Source: Prevotella sp.
GTDB taxonomy: Bacteria; Bacteroidota; Bacteroidia; Bacteroidales; Bacteroidaceae
Direction: 5' to 3'
DNA: 24,193 bases
Assembly: GCA_017541365.1 (NCBI GenBank)
Contig: JAFXZF010000039.1
Span: forward strand, 1 to 24,193
The first letter of the stretch is position 1, and each line of letters begins with the position of its first letter. A model generated the notes under the pieces. It was not told the origin of the DNA. It ran no database searches and worked only from the letters and a program-made list of their open reading frames with translations. The translations under genes were made by a program, and so were the position numbers. This document shows positions 7,100-14,226 of the stretch, one piece after another.

Positions 7100-7112
7100 G
7101 ACGTGAGCCTCC

Positions 7113-8585
7113 CTACTTTACTATTGTCTTCTTACCATTGTTTATATACATGCCAGGGGCACTGGGCTTGCCCTGAAGCCTCATGCCGCCAAGGGTATGC
7201 CAGATGTCATCACCTTGTCCCTTGTACTTTGTACTTTGTCCCTTGTCACCTTGTACTTCCTCGATGCCAGTAACAGCACTGATGAAGGTGATAGTGATAG
7301 CGTTAGAGGCTGGTGGGGGTAATGGCAGATACAGGAATGCCCTGTGGGCAGGGAAGGTCTCTGCTGTGTACCTGTGGAAGCCGAAGCCTTTACTCGTCAC
7401 ACCCATCACATATATCTCGCCTGTACCATGCTCTACATGTGCCCTGTCGCTCAGTATGTCTTTGAGGTTCTGTACGGGATAGTCTAAGTTTGAACCGTTC
7501 AGGTCGTTATCAGCTATCGTGCTGGTAGCTGTGGTAACAAACATCTTGGCGTATTCATTGTTTGCTACATCACTACCCATGATTATGACAGGCGTTTCCT
7601 TAGGTATGACCTTGCCCTCATCTTTCAGTATCAGCCATGAATGGTCAGCATCATATTTTGCCGAGTAAACCTTAAGGTCGTTGAAGTCATAGAGCTGATA
7701 GGAGTTCTCGTCGTCATAGAATGTCATCCATCGCCTGCCTTCAACCGCCTGAGTCTTCAGTCCGTTGCTGAGATAGCCGCCATCGCCCACTTTGGCGTAT
7801 GTAGCGCTGGTGTTGGCAGAGTTGTATGTAGTGCCGTCTGCTCCTACTATTGCGCTGCAGCCGTGAAACATCAGACTACCACCAGTCACTGCAGCGGTGC
7901 TCCACTTAGAACCTACCCAGATGGTCTGCAGCTGAGTACAACCATCAAACATGCTGGCCATGCTCTCTACCTTTGAGGTGTTGAACGAGCTGATGTCTAT
8001 CTTCTTCAAGCCTGCACAGCCCATGAACATCTCAGTCATCTTCGTTACGTTGCTGGTGTTCCAGCCACTGAGGTCTATAGCGCCCAGCTTGCTACAACCT
8101 TCAAACATGCCTATCATGCTCGTTACCTTAGATATATCCCATGCATGATGCTGTTCATTATACGGAAGGCTTAACGATGTAAGCGACGAACAGTTGTAGA
8201 ACATATTGTCCATCTTCTCCACGTTTGCAGTGCACAGGTTTTCTAGAGAATTTATCCCTTTCAGCGCTGTGCAATTCCAGAAGAGGGCTTTGAGCTCTGT
8301 GCCGTCAAAGTCCTGACACGAAGCATCGATGGTGCAGTTTTGGACTGTCTCGTGGAAGGATGAGTTCCAGTTGGTTCCTCCATCGTAAACGCATCTGCTG
8401 TAGCCTGATGGCGGGGTGTCGTCAGGGTTACAGAACATTAAGTTCATTGACTTGCCATCAGATGCCACATAGGCGCAGAGTTTCTTAGTACCAGCATCAG
8501 CCATAGCCACCTCCACACCCACCATCAGCATTATGGCGAGAAGCCATCCCTTGGCAAGGGATGGCGATAATCTTATCATTTTCAT
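7113..8585 (-). CDS. BspA-like leucine-rich repeat surface protein with C-terminal sorting-like tail
   Basis: 490 residues from the ATG at 8585, chosen because it is 4 nt after the stop of the upstream gene and gives a signal peptide (hydrophobic residues 13-28, cleavage after AMA). A longer frame upstream merely overlaps the preceding gene. Residues about 95-245 hold four to five DUF285/BspA-type repeats, such as WNTSNVTKMTEMFMGCAGLK and FNTSKVESMASMFDGCTQLQ, a family that in oral Bacteroidota mediates binding to host matrix proteins and other bacteria. Residues 280-435 look like a beta-rich domain of unknown type. The end, IWHTLGGMRLQGKPSAPGMY then INNGKKTIVK, is the sorting-like tail common on secreted Prevotella proteins. 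Just before it, residues 443-459 (VQGDKGQSTKYKGQGDD) are encoded by the genomic interspersed repeat at 7209-7260. Likely role, inferred: adhesion at the cell surface together with its operon partners. Confidence 0.88.
   Translation of the reverse strand: MKMIRLSPSLAKGWLLAIMLMVGVEVAMADAGTKKLCAYVASDGKSMNLMFCNPDDTPPSGYSRCVYDGGTNWNSSFHETVQNCTIDASCQDFDGTELKALFWNCTALKGINSLENLCTANVEKMDNMFYNCSSLTSLSLPYNEQHHAWDISKVTSMIGMFEGCSKLGAIDLSGWNTSNVTKMTEMFMGCAGLKKIDISSFNTSKVESMASMFDGCTQLQTIWVGSKWSTAAVTGGSLMFHGCSAIVGADGTTYNSANTSATYAKVGDGGYLSNGLKTQAVEGRRWMTFYDDENSYQLYDFNDLKVYSAKYDADHSWLILKDEGKVIPKETPVIIMGSDVANNEYAKMFVTTATSTIADNDLNGSNLDYPVQNLKDILSDRAHVEHGTGEIYVMGVTSKGFGFHRYTAETFPAHRAFLYLPLPPPASNAITITFISAVTGIEEVQGDKGQSTKYKGQGDDIWHTLGGMRLQGKPSAPGMYINNGKKTIVK
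7209..7260. repeat. Interspersed ACAAGGTGACAAGG-type repeat inside a coding sequence
   Basis: On the + strand this reads as CACCTTGTCCCTTGTACTTT, then GTACTTTGTCCC, then TTGTCACCTTGTACTT. It is the same word family as the intergenic repeat at 2567-2592, here translated in frame as a Q/G/K/D-rich linker of the BspA-like protein. Confidence 0.7.
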
Positions 8586-8589
8586 GTTA

Positions 8590-10641
8590 TTACTCTTCTC
8601 TTGCCTTAACTGTAACTCCATATTTACTATGTTTGCCGTCGATGGTGTACCACGTGATAGTATATTGAGAGATACCAAGGTCGAGGGCATACTCACGCAT
8701 TGTCTGACCACCATCGGTGTTGTGGAGCACATTATCAGCCTGGTTTACCAATATCTTGATGGTGTTCTCGCTCTCTTCCGTGCGGTCTGCAATTTTTACC
8801 TCAGTCTGATATATGCTTGGGAACTGTTCCCCCATGCGTTGGGTGAGCAGTCCCTTATGACCCTCATGACCAGGCTGACCTATCTCAGGGAAGGTTATGT
8901 CCATGTACCATGTCTGCTCGGCACGGTTAGGGATGATGAGCTCATATTTATTATTCTCTGACGATGGTCCGTTAGTCGAGCTACATTTATGGTCATCTTT
9001 GTCGGTCCACATGCACTTCATATATGAGGAGCTTGTGACCTCAAGTGTGTATGCCCCTTCTGGATTTTCTACAGACCAGCATGCCTGGTTGTCAACGTTC
9101 ACGTCAGTGGTGACAGACGCTGAAGCCAGTTTATGCTTATCATCATAATCATAAGAACCGTAGATATTCTGGCTGTTCTCATAGTTCCACTTAACCTTAT
9201 TTTTATCAGTGTTCTTCTCCACCGTTATCTCTTTGGCATTGGTGGTAGAGGTCATGGTATAGGAGGTGCCGTCGGTCCATCCGTGAGAGTAGTTGGCGCT
9301 ACCTGTAAGATTCCAACCTGAAAAGCCTAAGGAACCACCAATGGTGTTTGTCTCTGAGTGAGTCTCGCCCACAGCTATAGATGTGCTGGTGTTATTGTTG
9401 TCTGTCGTAGGAAGGGCATCCTCCAGCCTTATGGTGCCAGAACCAACAAGGTTCAACGAGTATTCGCCATACTGCCACCATGAACCATAGTATGCTTTGT
9501 AATGCTTGCCATTACGGCTGTAATCCGTTTTTATCCATTCCTTTTCTTTGTAAGGACCTGCATAAAGGGTCTTGTTGGGATCAAAGCGAGCATCACCCTC
9601 TTGCTCGCCTCCAACGGCTGACAGCGCAGATTGCTGCACGAAGTAATAGTCCTTGTTGGTCTTCATATTGTGGCTGCCCCACACGCGGATGACTTCAGAA
9701 AAGCCGTAAGGCTTTTTGCGCGTATTTTTATTCCAATCATAATCAAACAGGCTTCTATTATAGTAATGCTCTTCGCTGGCGCTCATCATTTCGTTGATAG
9801 AACCCTGACCGTCAGCCTTAGAGAGGAGTCTGCTCTTAGAAACGGCTGTTCTGTTGCCTTGATAGTTTAACCACTCGGCAACTCCGTCGGCAAGCAAGCC
9901 GCTGTTGAGTTTAGTATAGTCAGAATTGAATATCTCATCTTCTTCTACCTCTTCTCCATCATTATCTGAGTGTGAGGAATGGACCACTTCGTCCTGATAA
10001 GGGTCGCACTGGTAAAAGCCCATAGGAGAGAAGACGACCATCTCGGCAACTGCCTCGCTGCTGGCATTAGCTCGTGAGCCAGCTATCGTAGCGATGTTGA
10101 CAATTCGGGCGCCCATACGTTCAGCATCAATGTTGATAGAGTTGCTGGACACCTGCTCAGGTGGAGTGATTGTAATGTGTCCACTCTCCTTCAACACATC
10201 GTGAGTAGCCTGCTCTAATTTATTAGACAACTGCTCAGCCACCTCAACGAGATGGGCATTATGAGGCTTTTCTACTGCTATGTAGCCACCCTTGAGGTAT
10301 ATCCTTGCTGCCTCAATCCACTCAGTCAGAGGGCGACTCAGTATGTCCTCGCCCTTGATGAGCACCATCTTGGTGTCACCCTGTATGGAGTTAGTGGTGT
10401 TAGGGAGACGGCGCACGAGGGCTGCTCCCATCGACTTGTCATCAAAGGAACTGAGCACTGCTGTGGGCACATTGGCAGTCACCTTGGTTTGCAACTGGTC
10501 GACGTTAGGGTCAACAATAACGTTGGTGGGGATTATAGTGGTATCATTTGCCAGGTCGTCGTCACAGCATCCTGAGATTGTCACCATGCTCGCAATGCCG
10601 ATGGCTATTGCCACCCAAGAATTCAGGATAGTCTTTTTCAT
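8590..10641 (-). CDS. Leukocidin-like beta-pore-forming lipoprotein
   Basis: 683 residues from the ATG at 10641; 14 further codons upstream are open, but this start places the lipobox ISGC at the right distance (Cys25, followed by CDDD, a surface-type signal). Residues about 40-240 are a variable region with an acidic stretch near 225-237. From about 310 the sequence resembles the leukocidin/haemolysin family: an aromatic-rich strand region (DYYFVQQ, HYKAYYGSWWQYGEYSLNL), then a Gly/Ser/Thr-rich segment of alternating residues at 424-465 (TIGGSLGFSGWNLTGSANYS, then HGWTDGTSYTM) where these toxins carry the membrane-inserting stem, then VKWNYE and further beta strands to about 590. The C-terminal 90 residues form a separate unassigned domain. 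Family proteins assemble oligomeric pores; target membrane unknown. First gene of the operon, with a perfect promoter 77 nt upstream. The family call rests on pattern recognition; another beta-sandwich lipoprotein is the alternative. Confidence 0.6.
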   Translation of the reverse strand: MKKTILNSWVAIAIGIASMVTISGCCDDDLANDTTIIPTNVIVDPNVDQLQTKVTANVPTAVLSSFDDKSMGAALVRRLPNTTNSIQGDTKMVLIKGEDILSRPLTEWIEAARIYLKGGYIAVEKPHNAHLVEVAEQLSNKLEQATHDVLKESGHITITPPEQVSSNSINIDAERMGARIVNIATIAGSRANASSEAVAEMVVFSPMGFYQCDPYQDEVVHSSHSDNDGEEVEEDEIFNSDYTKLNSGLLADGVAEWLNYQGNRTAVSKSRLLSKADGQGSINEMMSASEEHYYNRSLFDYDWNKNTRKKPYGFSEVIRVWGSHNMKTNKDYYFVQQSALSAVGGEQEGDARFDPNKTLYAGPYKEKEWIKTDYSRNGKHYKAYYGSWWQYGEYSLNLVGSGTIRLEDALPTTDNNNTSTSIAVGETHSETNTIGGSLGFSGWNLTGSANYSHGWTDGTSYTMTSTTNAKEITVEKNTDKNKVKWNYENSQNIYGSYDYDDKHKLASASVTTDVNVDNQACWSVENPEGAYTLEVTSSSYMKCMWTDKDDHKCSSTNGPSSENNKYELIIPNRAEQTWYMDITFPEIGQPGHEGHKGLLTQRMGEQFPSIYQTEVKIADRTEESENTIKILVNQADNVLHNTDGGQTMREYALDLGISQYTITWYTIDGKHSKYGVTVKAREE

Positions 10642-10717
10642 AATACTTTGTGTTTTAGTTACATATAAGTTCATAATTTCCATATTGTCGATAGTCCATT
10701 AGACATATCTCACGTTG

Positions 10718-10749
10718 CAAATTTACACCTTTTTATTTAAACTTGCAAA
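10718..10749 (-). promoter_or_regulatory. Consensus Bacteroidota promoter of the surface operon
   Basis: Reading the - strand: TTTG (10749-10746), exactly 20 nt, TAAATTTG (10725-10718). Transcription would start near 10711, giving a leader of about 70 nt before the lipoprotein gene at 10641. No other consensus promoter is evident down to the end of the operon at 5862. Confidence 0.8.
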
Positions 10750-10776
10750 TAATGATAAAAAAAAGTGACAAAATGA

Positions 10777-10816
10777 CAAAAAAATAGGCACTGCCCTGAA
10801 AAGGGGCTGTGCCTAT
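10777..10816 (-). terminator. Intrinsic terminator of the FadL-family gene
   Basis: Stem ATAGGCAC / GTGCCTAT extended, after one mismatch, by GCCC/GGGC around a short loop (10784-10816). On the - strand it is followed by a run of seven T (10783-10777). It lies about 20 bp after the fadL-like stop codon. Confidence 0.85.
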
Positions 10817-10836
10817 TGTGTTGTTATCGTTCCCGT

Positions 10837-12477
10837 TTAAAGGTCTATATCGAGACCTGCGGCAAACACACGGTTGGTGCGTGTGAAGTCGTTGTGCGAG
10901 CCATTGGAGTCACGGAAGTCTGCTGCCTCCTTGTAGTCGCGGTAGTTGGTCTGGAAGTAGCCGAAGTTTACTGCCATCTTCTCGTTGATCTTGTACTTCA
11001 CACCTGTGCCGAAGCTCCATGAGTTGGTGACGAATGAGAGGTCGGTCATATACTCGTCGGTATTGCCGTAGGTGGTAGTCTGTATGCCACCGCTGACAGT
11101 CCAACGCTTATCCTTGCCGAAGTCGTACTCTGCACCAGCGAGCCACTCGTCAGTGCCCTTGGAGAGCATGGAGTTCTTGTCGTCGTGACGCACACCGTCA
11201 GCATCGTAGTAGGTCTTCTTGGCATTGCGGTCGTAGAAGTGGTGATAACCAGCGCTGATACGCAGTCCTTGGAGGGGCTCTATCTGCAGACCGAGGGTGA
11301 GCAGGGCTGGAGTGTCCTCACGTACCTTGGTGCCGTTGACAAACTGGTTGACGGCAGGCAGGAAACTTGCCTCCTCGACGGTAGAGTTGTTCTTCATATT
11401 CATCTTGGTGCGGAACTCATACTTCATGGCGAGGTTTACCCAAGCATACTTCACGTCGAGACCCAGGATAGGACATACACCAAAACCGTTCTGGTCACTC
11501 TGCAGGGCGATGCCATCGTAGTACTTCTCAAGGGGAGCAGACTGGGCAGCAAGCGTCTGGCCTACAGTCTGTACTACTGCCAATCTCTGATTTTGTACAG
11601 GGTCAGACGCTGCAGCCATAGCCTCGGCAGGTGTCATGCCGCTATAGGCATTAACCAGTGCTTGCTCTACGACAACTCTCTGACCAGCACTCTCTATAGT
11701 ATTGGAAATGGCATTGGCATAGCCACGCAGTGAGTAGTTGGTGCCATCAGTAGCCATCACCTTTATATTATTGATCTCAGCCTTGTAGCTCGCCATACCA
11801 TAGAGGAAACGTGCGCCTGCATAGCCTGACACCTTGAGATTCTTGGTATCTACAATCTTATATGCTGTACCGAGGGTGAAGCCAAAGTAGTACTGGCGTC
11901 CCTGCATATAGCTCTCACAGCTGTAACCCGTGGTGGCGGGTACCTCGCCGCTGATGCCGTATGTTGCAAAAGTATTGTTTACCAGTCCAGCGATATTCCT
12001 TAATTTGCCAGCCCATACGTTGCCCACGGCTGACTCGAAAGAGCCGAGACCATCCTGGAACTCACACTTACCACCACCGCCAGCTATGGCGAAGTTGAAC
12101 TGAAATGAGAAGTCATTCCAATTGTATGCCAGCTGTGCTGATGGTATAACAGGTGCTGTAGCGACACCACGATAGCGCTTTGCATCGCTACCGCCATTGC
12201 GCGAGTCATTGGCGAGCACGGGGTTTTGCGTATCGATGTAACGTTTCTGCCATGCATACTGCCAATTGACTGACAGATGCCATCCTTCTGGCATCAATGC
12301 CACACCGGCAGGGTTGCTGTACACACCATCAATACCAATTGCCGCGTCACGCGCAGGATTACGGATGAAAGCCGCATTCTGATTGGTGTTTGACATCATG
12401 CCACCAGCGTGGGCAAGATTGAAAATTGAAAGTTGAAAATTGAAAACTACTAAAAGAAAGAGTACTTTTTTCATCAT
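10837..12477 (-). CDS. FadL/OmpP1-family outer-membrane transporter
   Basis: 546 residues; two adjacent Met codons (12477 and 12474) could both start it. Signal peptide of about 24 residues ending NLAHA. The mature N-terminus reads GGMMSNTNQNAAFIRNPARD then AAIGIDGVYSNPAG, the conserved hatch-proximal sequence of Bacteroidota FadL/Toluene_X proteins, in which fatty acids or other hydrophobic compounds enter through a barrel. The remainder is barrel-like; the chain ends FAAGLDIDL. A 30-bp interspersed repeat (12418-12447) encodes the hydrophobic core of the signal peptide (VFNFQLSIFNL). Single-gene transcript: -7 element at 12531-12538 and a terminator directly downstream. The substrate cannot be told from sequence; hydrophobic small molecules are the family norm. 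Confidence 0.85.
   Translation of the reverse strand: MMKKVLFLLVVFNFQLSIFNLAHAGGMMSNTNQNAAFIRNPARDAAIGIDGVYSNPAGVALMPEGWHLSVNWQYAWQKRYIDTQNPVLANDSRNGGSDAKRYRGVATAPVIPSAQLAYNWNDFSFQFNFAIAGGGGKCEFQDGLGSFESAVGNVWAGKLRNIAGLVNNTFATYGISGEVPATTGYSCESYMQGRQYYFGFTLGTAYKIVDTKNLKVSGYAGARFLYGMASYKAEINNIKVMATDGTNYSLRGYANAISNTIESAGQRVVVEQALVNAYSGMTPAEAMAAASDPVQNQRLAVVQTVGQTLAAQSAPLEKYYDGIALQSDQNGFGVCPILGLDVKYAWVNLAMKYEFRTKMNMKNNSTVEEASFLPAVNQFVNGTKVREDTPALLTLGLQIEPLQGLRISAGYHHFYDRNAKKTYYDADGVRHDDKNSMLSKGTDEWLAGAEYDFGKDKRWTVSGGIQTTTYGNTDEYMTDLSFVTNSWSFGTGVKYKINEKMAVNFGYFQTNYRDYKEAADFRDSNGSHNDFTRTNRVFAAGLDIDL
12418..12447. repeat. ATTGAAAATTGAAA repeat encoding part of a signal peptide
   Basis: ATTGAAAATTGAAAGTTGAA followed by AATTGAAA. 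The same AT-rich repeat occurs between genes at 15613-15655 and 18643-18676. Here it lies in frame and supplies the FNFQLSIFN core of the FadL-like signal peptide. Confidence 0.75.
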
Positions 12478-12530
12478 AATCTCGTTTATGTTATCCTTTA
12501 CACTTTTTGCACATTTTTGATTTCGGTGTG

Positions 12531-12538
12531 CAAAATTA
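12531..12538 (-). promoter_or_regulatory. Putative -7 element of the FadL-family gene
   Basis: On the - strand this reads TAATTTTG, a TAnnTTTG match, 54 nt before the start codon. No TTTG is present at the -33 distance, so the call is tentative. Confidence 0.4.
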
Positions 12539-12607
12539 CAACATATTTTACCATTCTTCCTCTATTTGCACTATATTTCCTCACGAACTTAACTTTCGTT
12601 AACACCT

Positions 12608-12639
12608 TTTGCACATTTCAACTTTTATTAGTACCTTTG
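12608..12639 (+). promoter_or_regulatory. Consensus Bacteroidota promoter of dtd
   Basis: TTTG at 12608-12611, exactly 20 nt, TACCTTTG at 12632-12639. Transcription should begin near 12646, leaving a leader of about 28 nt before the dtd ATG. Confidence 0.8.
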
Positions 12640-12673
12640 CCCCAGCAACAATAAATTAAAAATTGAAGATACA

Positions 12674-13165
12674 ATGCGAGCAGTAATACAAAGAGTGAGT
12701 AGAGCGTCGGTAACTATAGTCCCAGATAACCATAACGATAACCTTAACGAGCGTTTGAACCTTACGCCAAAGGCGGAGATAGGTCAGGGCTTCCTCGTGC
12801 TGTTAGGATGTTGCAATGACGATACGGAGAAAGATATAGAGTGGCTGTCAAGGAAGATTACGGGGTTGAGAGTGTTCGACGACGAGCAGGGAGTGATGAA
12901 CAAGAGCATCATGGACGTCGGCGGCGACATACTGGTGGTATCGCAGTTCACCCTGTGGGCAAGCTACAAGAAGGGCAACCGTCCCAGCTACCTGAGGGCA
13001 GGCAGTCACGATATCACCGTCCCACTCTATGAAGCCTTCGTAAAGAAACTATCAGAAGACCTCGGCAAACCTGTCGGCACAGGCGAGTTTGGTGCCATGA
13101 TGCAGGTGGAACTCATCAACGACGGTCCCGTGACAATATGTATGGACTCTAAGAATCCAGAATAA
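12674..13165 (+). CDS. dtd: D-aminoacyl-tRNA deacylase
   Basis: Hydrolyses D-aminoacyl-tRNAs (and glycine mischarged on tRNA-Ala) in the cytoplasm, a translation quality-control step. 163 residues against about 145 for E. coli DTD. The start MRAVIQRVSRASVTI is canonical, and both active-site motifs are present: SQFTLWA at residues 90-96 with the catalytic threonine, and the Gly-cisPro motif GPVT at 151-154. The extra length is an insert of roughly 13 Asn/Leu-rich residues after strand 1 (about residues 17-30, PDNHNDNLNERLN), where most family members have a short turn. It has its own consensus promoter and ends at a shared hairpin (13170-13198), so it is monocistronic. It is the only + strand gene in the right two-thirds of the window. 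Confidence 0.96.
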   Translation: MRAVIQRVSRASVTIVPDNHNDNLNERLNLTPKAEIGQGFLVLLGCCNDDTEKDIEWLSRKITGLRVFDDEQGVMNKSIMDVGGDILVVSQFTLWASYKKGNRPSYLRAGSHDITVPLYEAFVKKLSEDLGKPVGTGEFGAMMQVELINDGPVTICMDSKNPE

Positions 13166-13169
13166 ACTA

Positions 13170-13198
13170 AAAAAACCTCCCGCAGGGGAGGTTTTTTT
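13170..13198. terminator. Bidirectional intrinsic terminator between dtd and kduI
   Basis: CCTCCC (13176-13181) pairs with GGGAGG (13186-13191), with a six-A run before and a seven-T run after, so it works in both directions. It lies 5 nt after the dtd stop and 3 nt from the stop of the convergent kduI gene. Confidence 0.92.
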
Positions 13199-13200
13199 AT

Positions 13201-14196
13201 TTACTTAATATCTATAACAGGAATGTTGTCCTTGTCGTTGTAGTAGAGGTTCTCACCTGCCATACCCCAGATGAAGGTATAGTAGTAAGTGCCTGCTGCT
13301 GCATGGATAGACCACTCAGGTGACATGATAGCCTGCTCGTTGTGGAGCCATACGTTGCGTGACTCTTGTGGCTGACCCATTACGTGAGAGATGGTCTGAC
13401 CTTCTGGCAGGTTAAAGTAATAGTAAGCCTCGATACGACGACCGTGGGTGTGAGGAGGCATGGTGTTCCACACTGCACCTGGGTTGAGCTGAGTGAGACC
13501 AAGCTGAAGCTGGCAAGGACCTTCCTCGAGCACGTCATTAACGATGAGCTTATAAACGGTACGGTTGTTTGCCTCTTCCACTGTGCCTACTGGTCCCCAA
13601 ACGGCAGCCTTGAGCGAACCCTTACGTCCGTCGAGGGTAATCCACTGAGTCTTGTAGTGCTGGTGAGCTGTTGCTGAGTTGAGGTAGAACTTAGCAGGGT
13701 TCTTTGGGTCCTTAGAACGGAATTCAACAGACTTGTTGACGTCCTTGTCCTTGCTGATATGACCACGACCTACGTAGAGAGCCTCCTTTGGTGAGAGGGC
13801 ATACTCCTTGCCGTCAACTATTACGACACCATCACCGAGACCACAGTTTACGATACCTATCTCACGATTGTAGAGGAAATACTTCTCCTTGATGTTCTTG
13901 TCAACGTCGAGACCGAGCTCCCAGAAGTTCTCAAGCTTCAGAGTCTTGGTGACAGGCATAGCACCACCAAAGATGAAACGGTCGTAGTGAGAATAGGTAA
14001 GAAGGATAGAGTCTGCCTCCATCACCTTCTCCATCACGAAACGGCTGCGCAGTTTCTTGGTGTCATAGTGCTTAACATCACATGGATGGCAAGCAGTCTG
14101 GAACTTTACGTGCTGAGCGCCAACAAAGCGGTCAGCCTCCTGGGCACTGGCAGTAAGCGATACTGCCAACAGTGCGATTGCAAGAATCTTTTTCAT
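13201..14196 (-). CDS. kduI: 5-dehydro-4-deoxy-D-glucuronate isomerase (KduI) with signal peptide
   Basis: Converts 5-dehydro-4-deoxy-D-glucuronate, the product of unsaturated-uronate release from pectin or glycosaminoglycans, into 3-deoxy-D-glycero-2,5-hexodiulosonate. 331 residues; residues about 45-331 align over the full E. coli KduI (278 residues). The zinc ligands are present with the same spacing: His249, His251 and Glu256 in [16 protein letters not shown] and His298 in SPEWSIHA. Other landmarks are [34 protein letters not shown] and FIWGMAGEN. Unusually, the chain starts [20 protein letters not shown], a textbook signal peptide with cleavage after ASA, so the enzyme is predicted to be periplasmic, whereas characterised KduI enzymes are cytoplasmic. 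It is the last gene of the DUF4861/EIIC/kduI set, 30 bp after the permease gene, and ends at a strong terminator. Confidence 0.95.
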   Translation of the reverse strand: MKKILAIALLAVSLTASAQEADRFVGAQHVKFQTACHPCDVKHYDTKKLRSRFVMEKVMEADSILLTYSHYDRFIFGGAMPVTKTLKLENFWELGLDVDKNIKEKYFLYNREIGIVNCGLGDGVVIVDGKEYALSPKEALYVGRGHISKDKDVNKSVEFRSKDPKNPAKFYLNSATAHQHYKTQWITLDGRKGSLKAAVWGPVGTVEEANNRTVYKLIVNDVLEEGPCQLQLGLTQLNPGAVWNTMPPHTHGRRIEAYYYFNLPEGQTISHVMGQPQESRNVWLHNEQAIMSPEWSIHAAAGTYYYTFIWGMAGENLYYNDKDNIPVIDIK

Positions 14197-14226
14197 AACT
14201 ATCTACTTTATTCTTTATACTATATA

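Noticed and set aside
8586..8732. Longer N-terminus for the BspA-like protein
   Set aside because: Those codons overlap the preceding gene and lack a signal peptide; the ATG at 8585 is followed by a good one. Likewise the extended starts at 19478 (truB), 21439 (ftsX) and 3972 (barrel protein) were dropped in favour of canonical N-termini.
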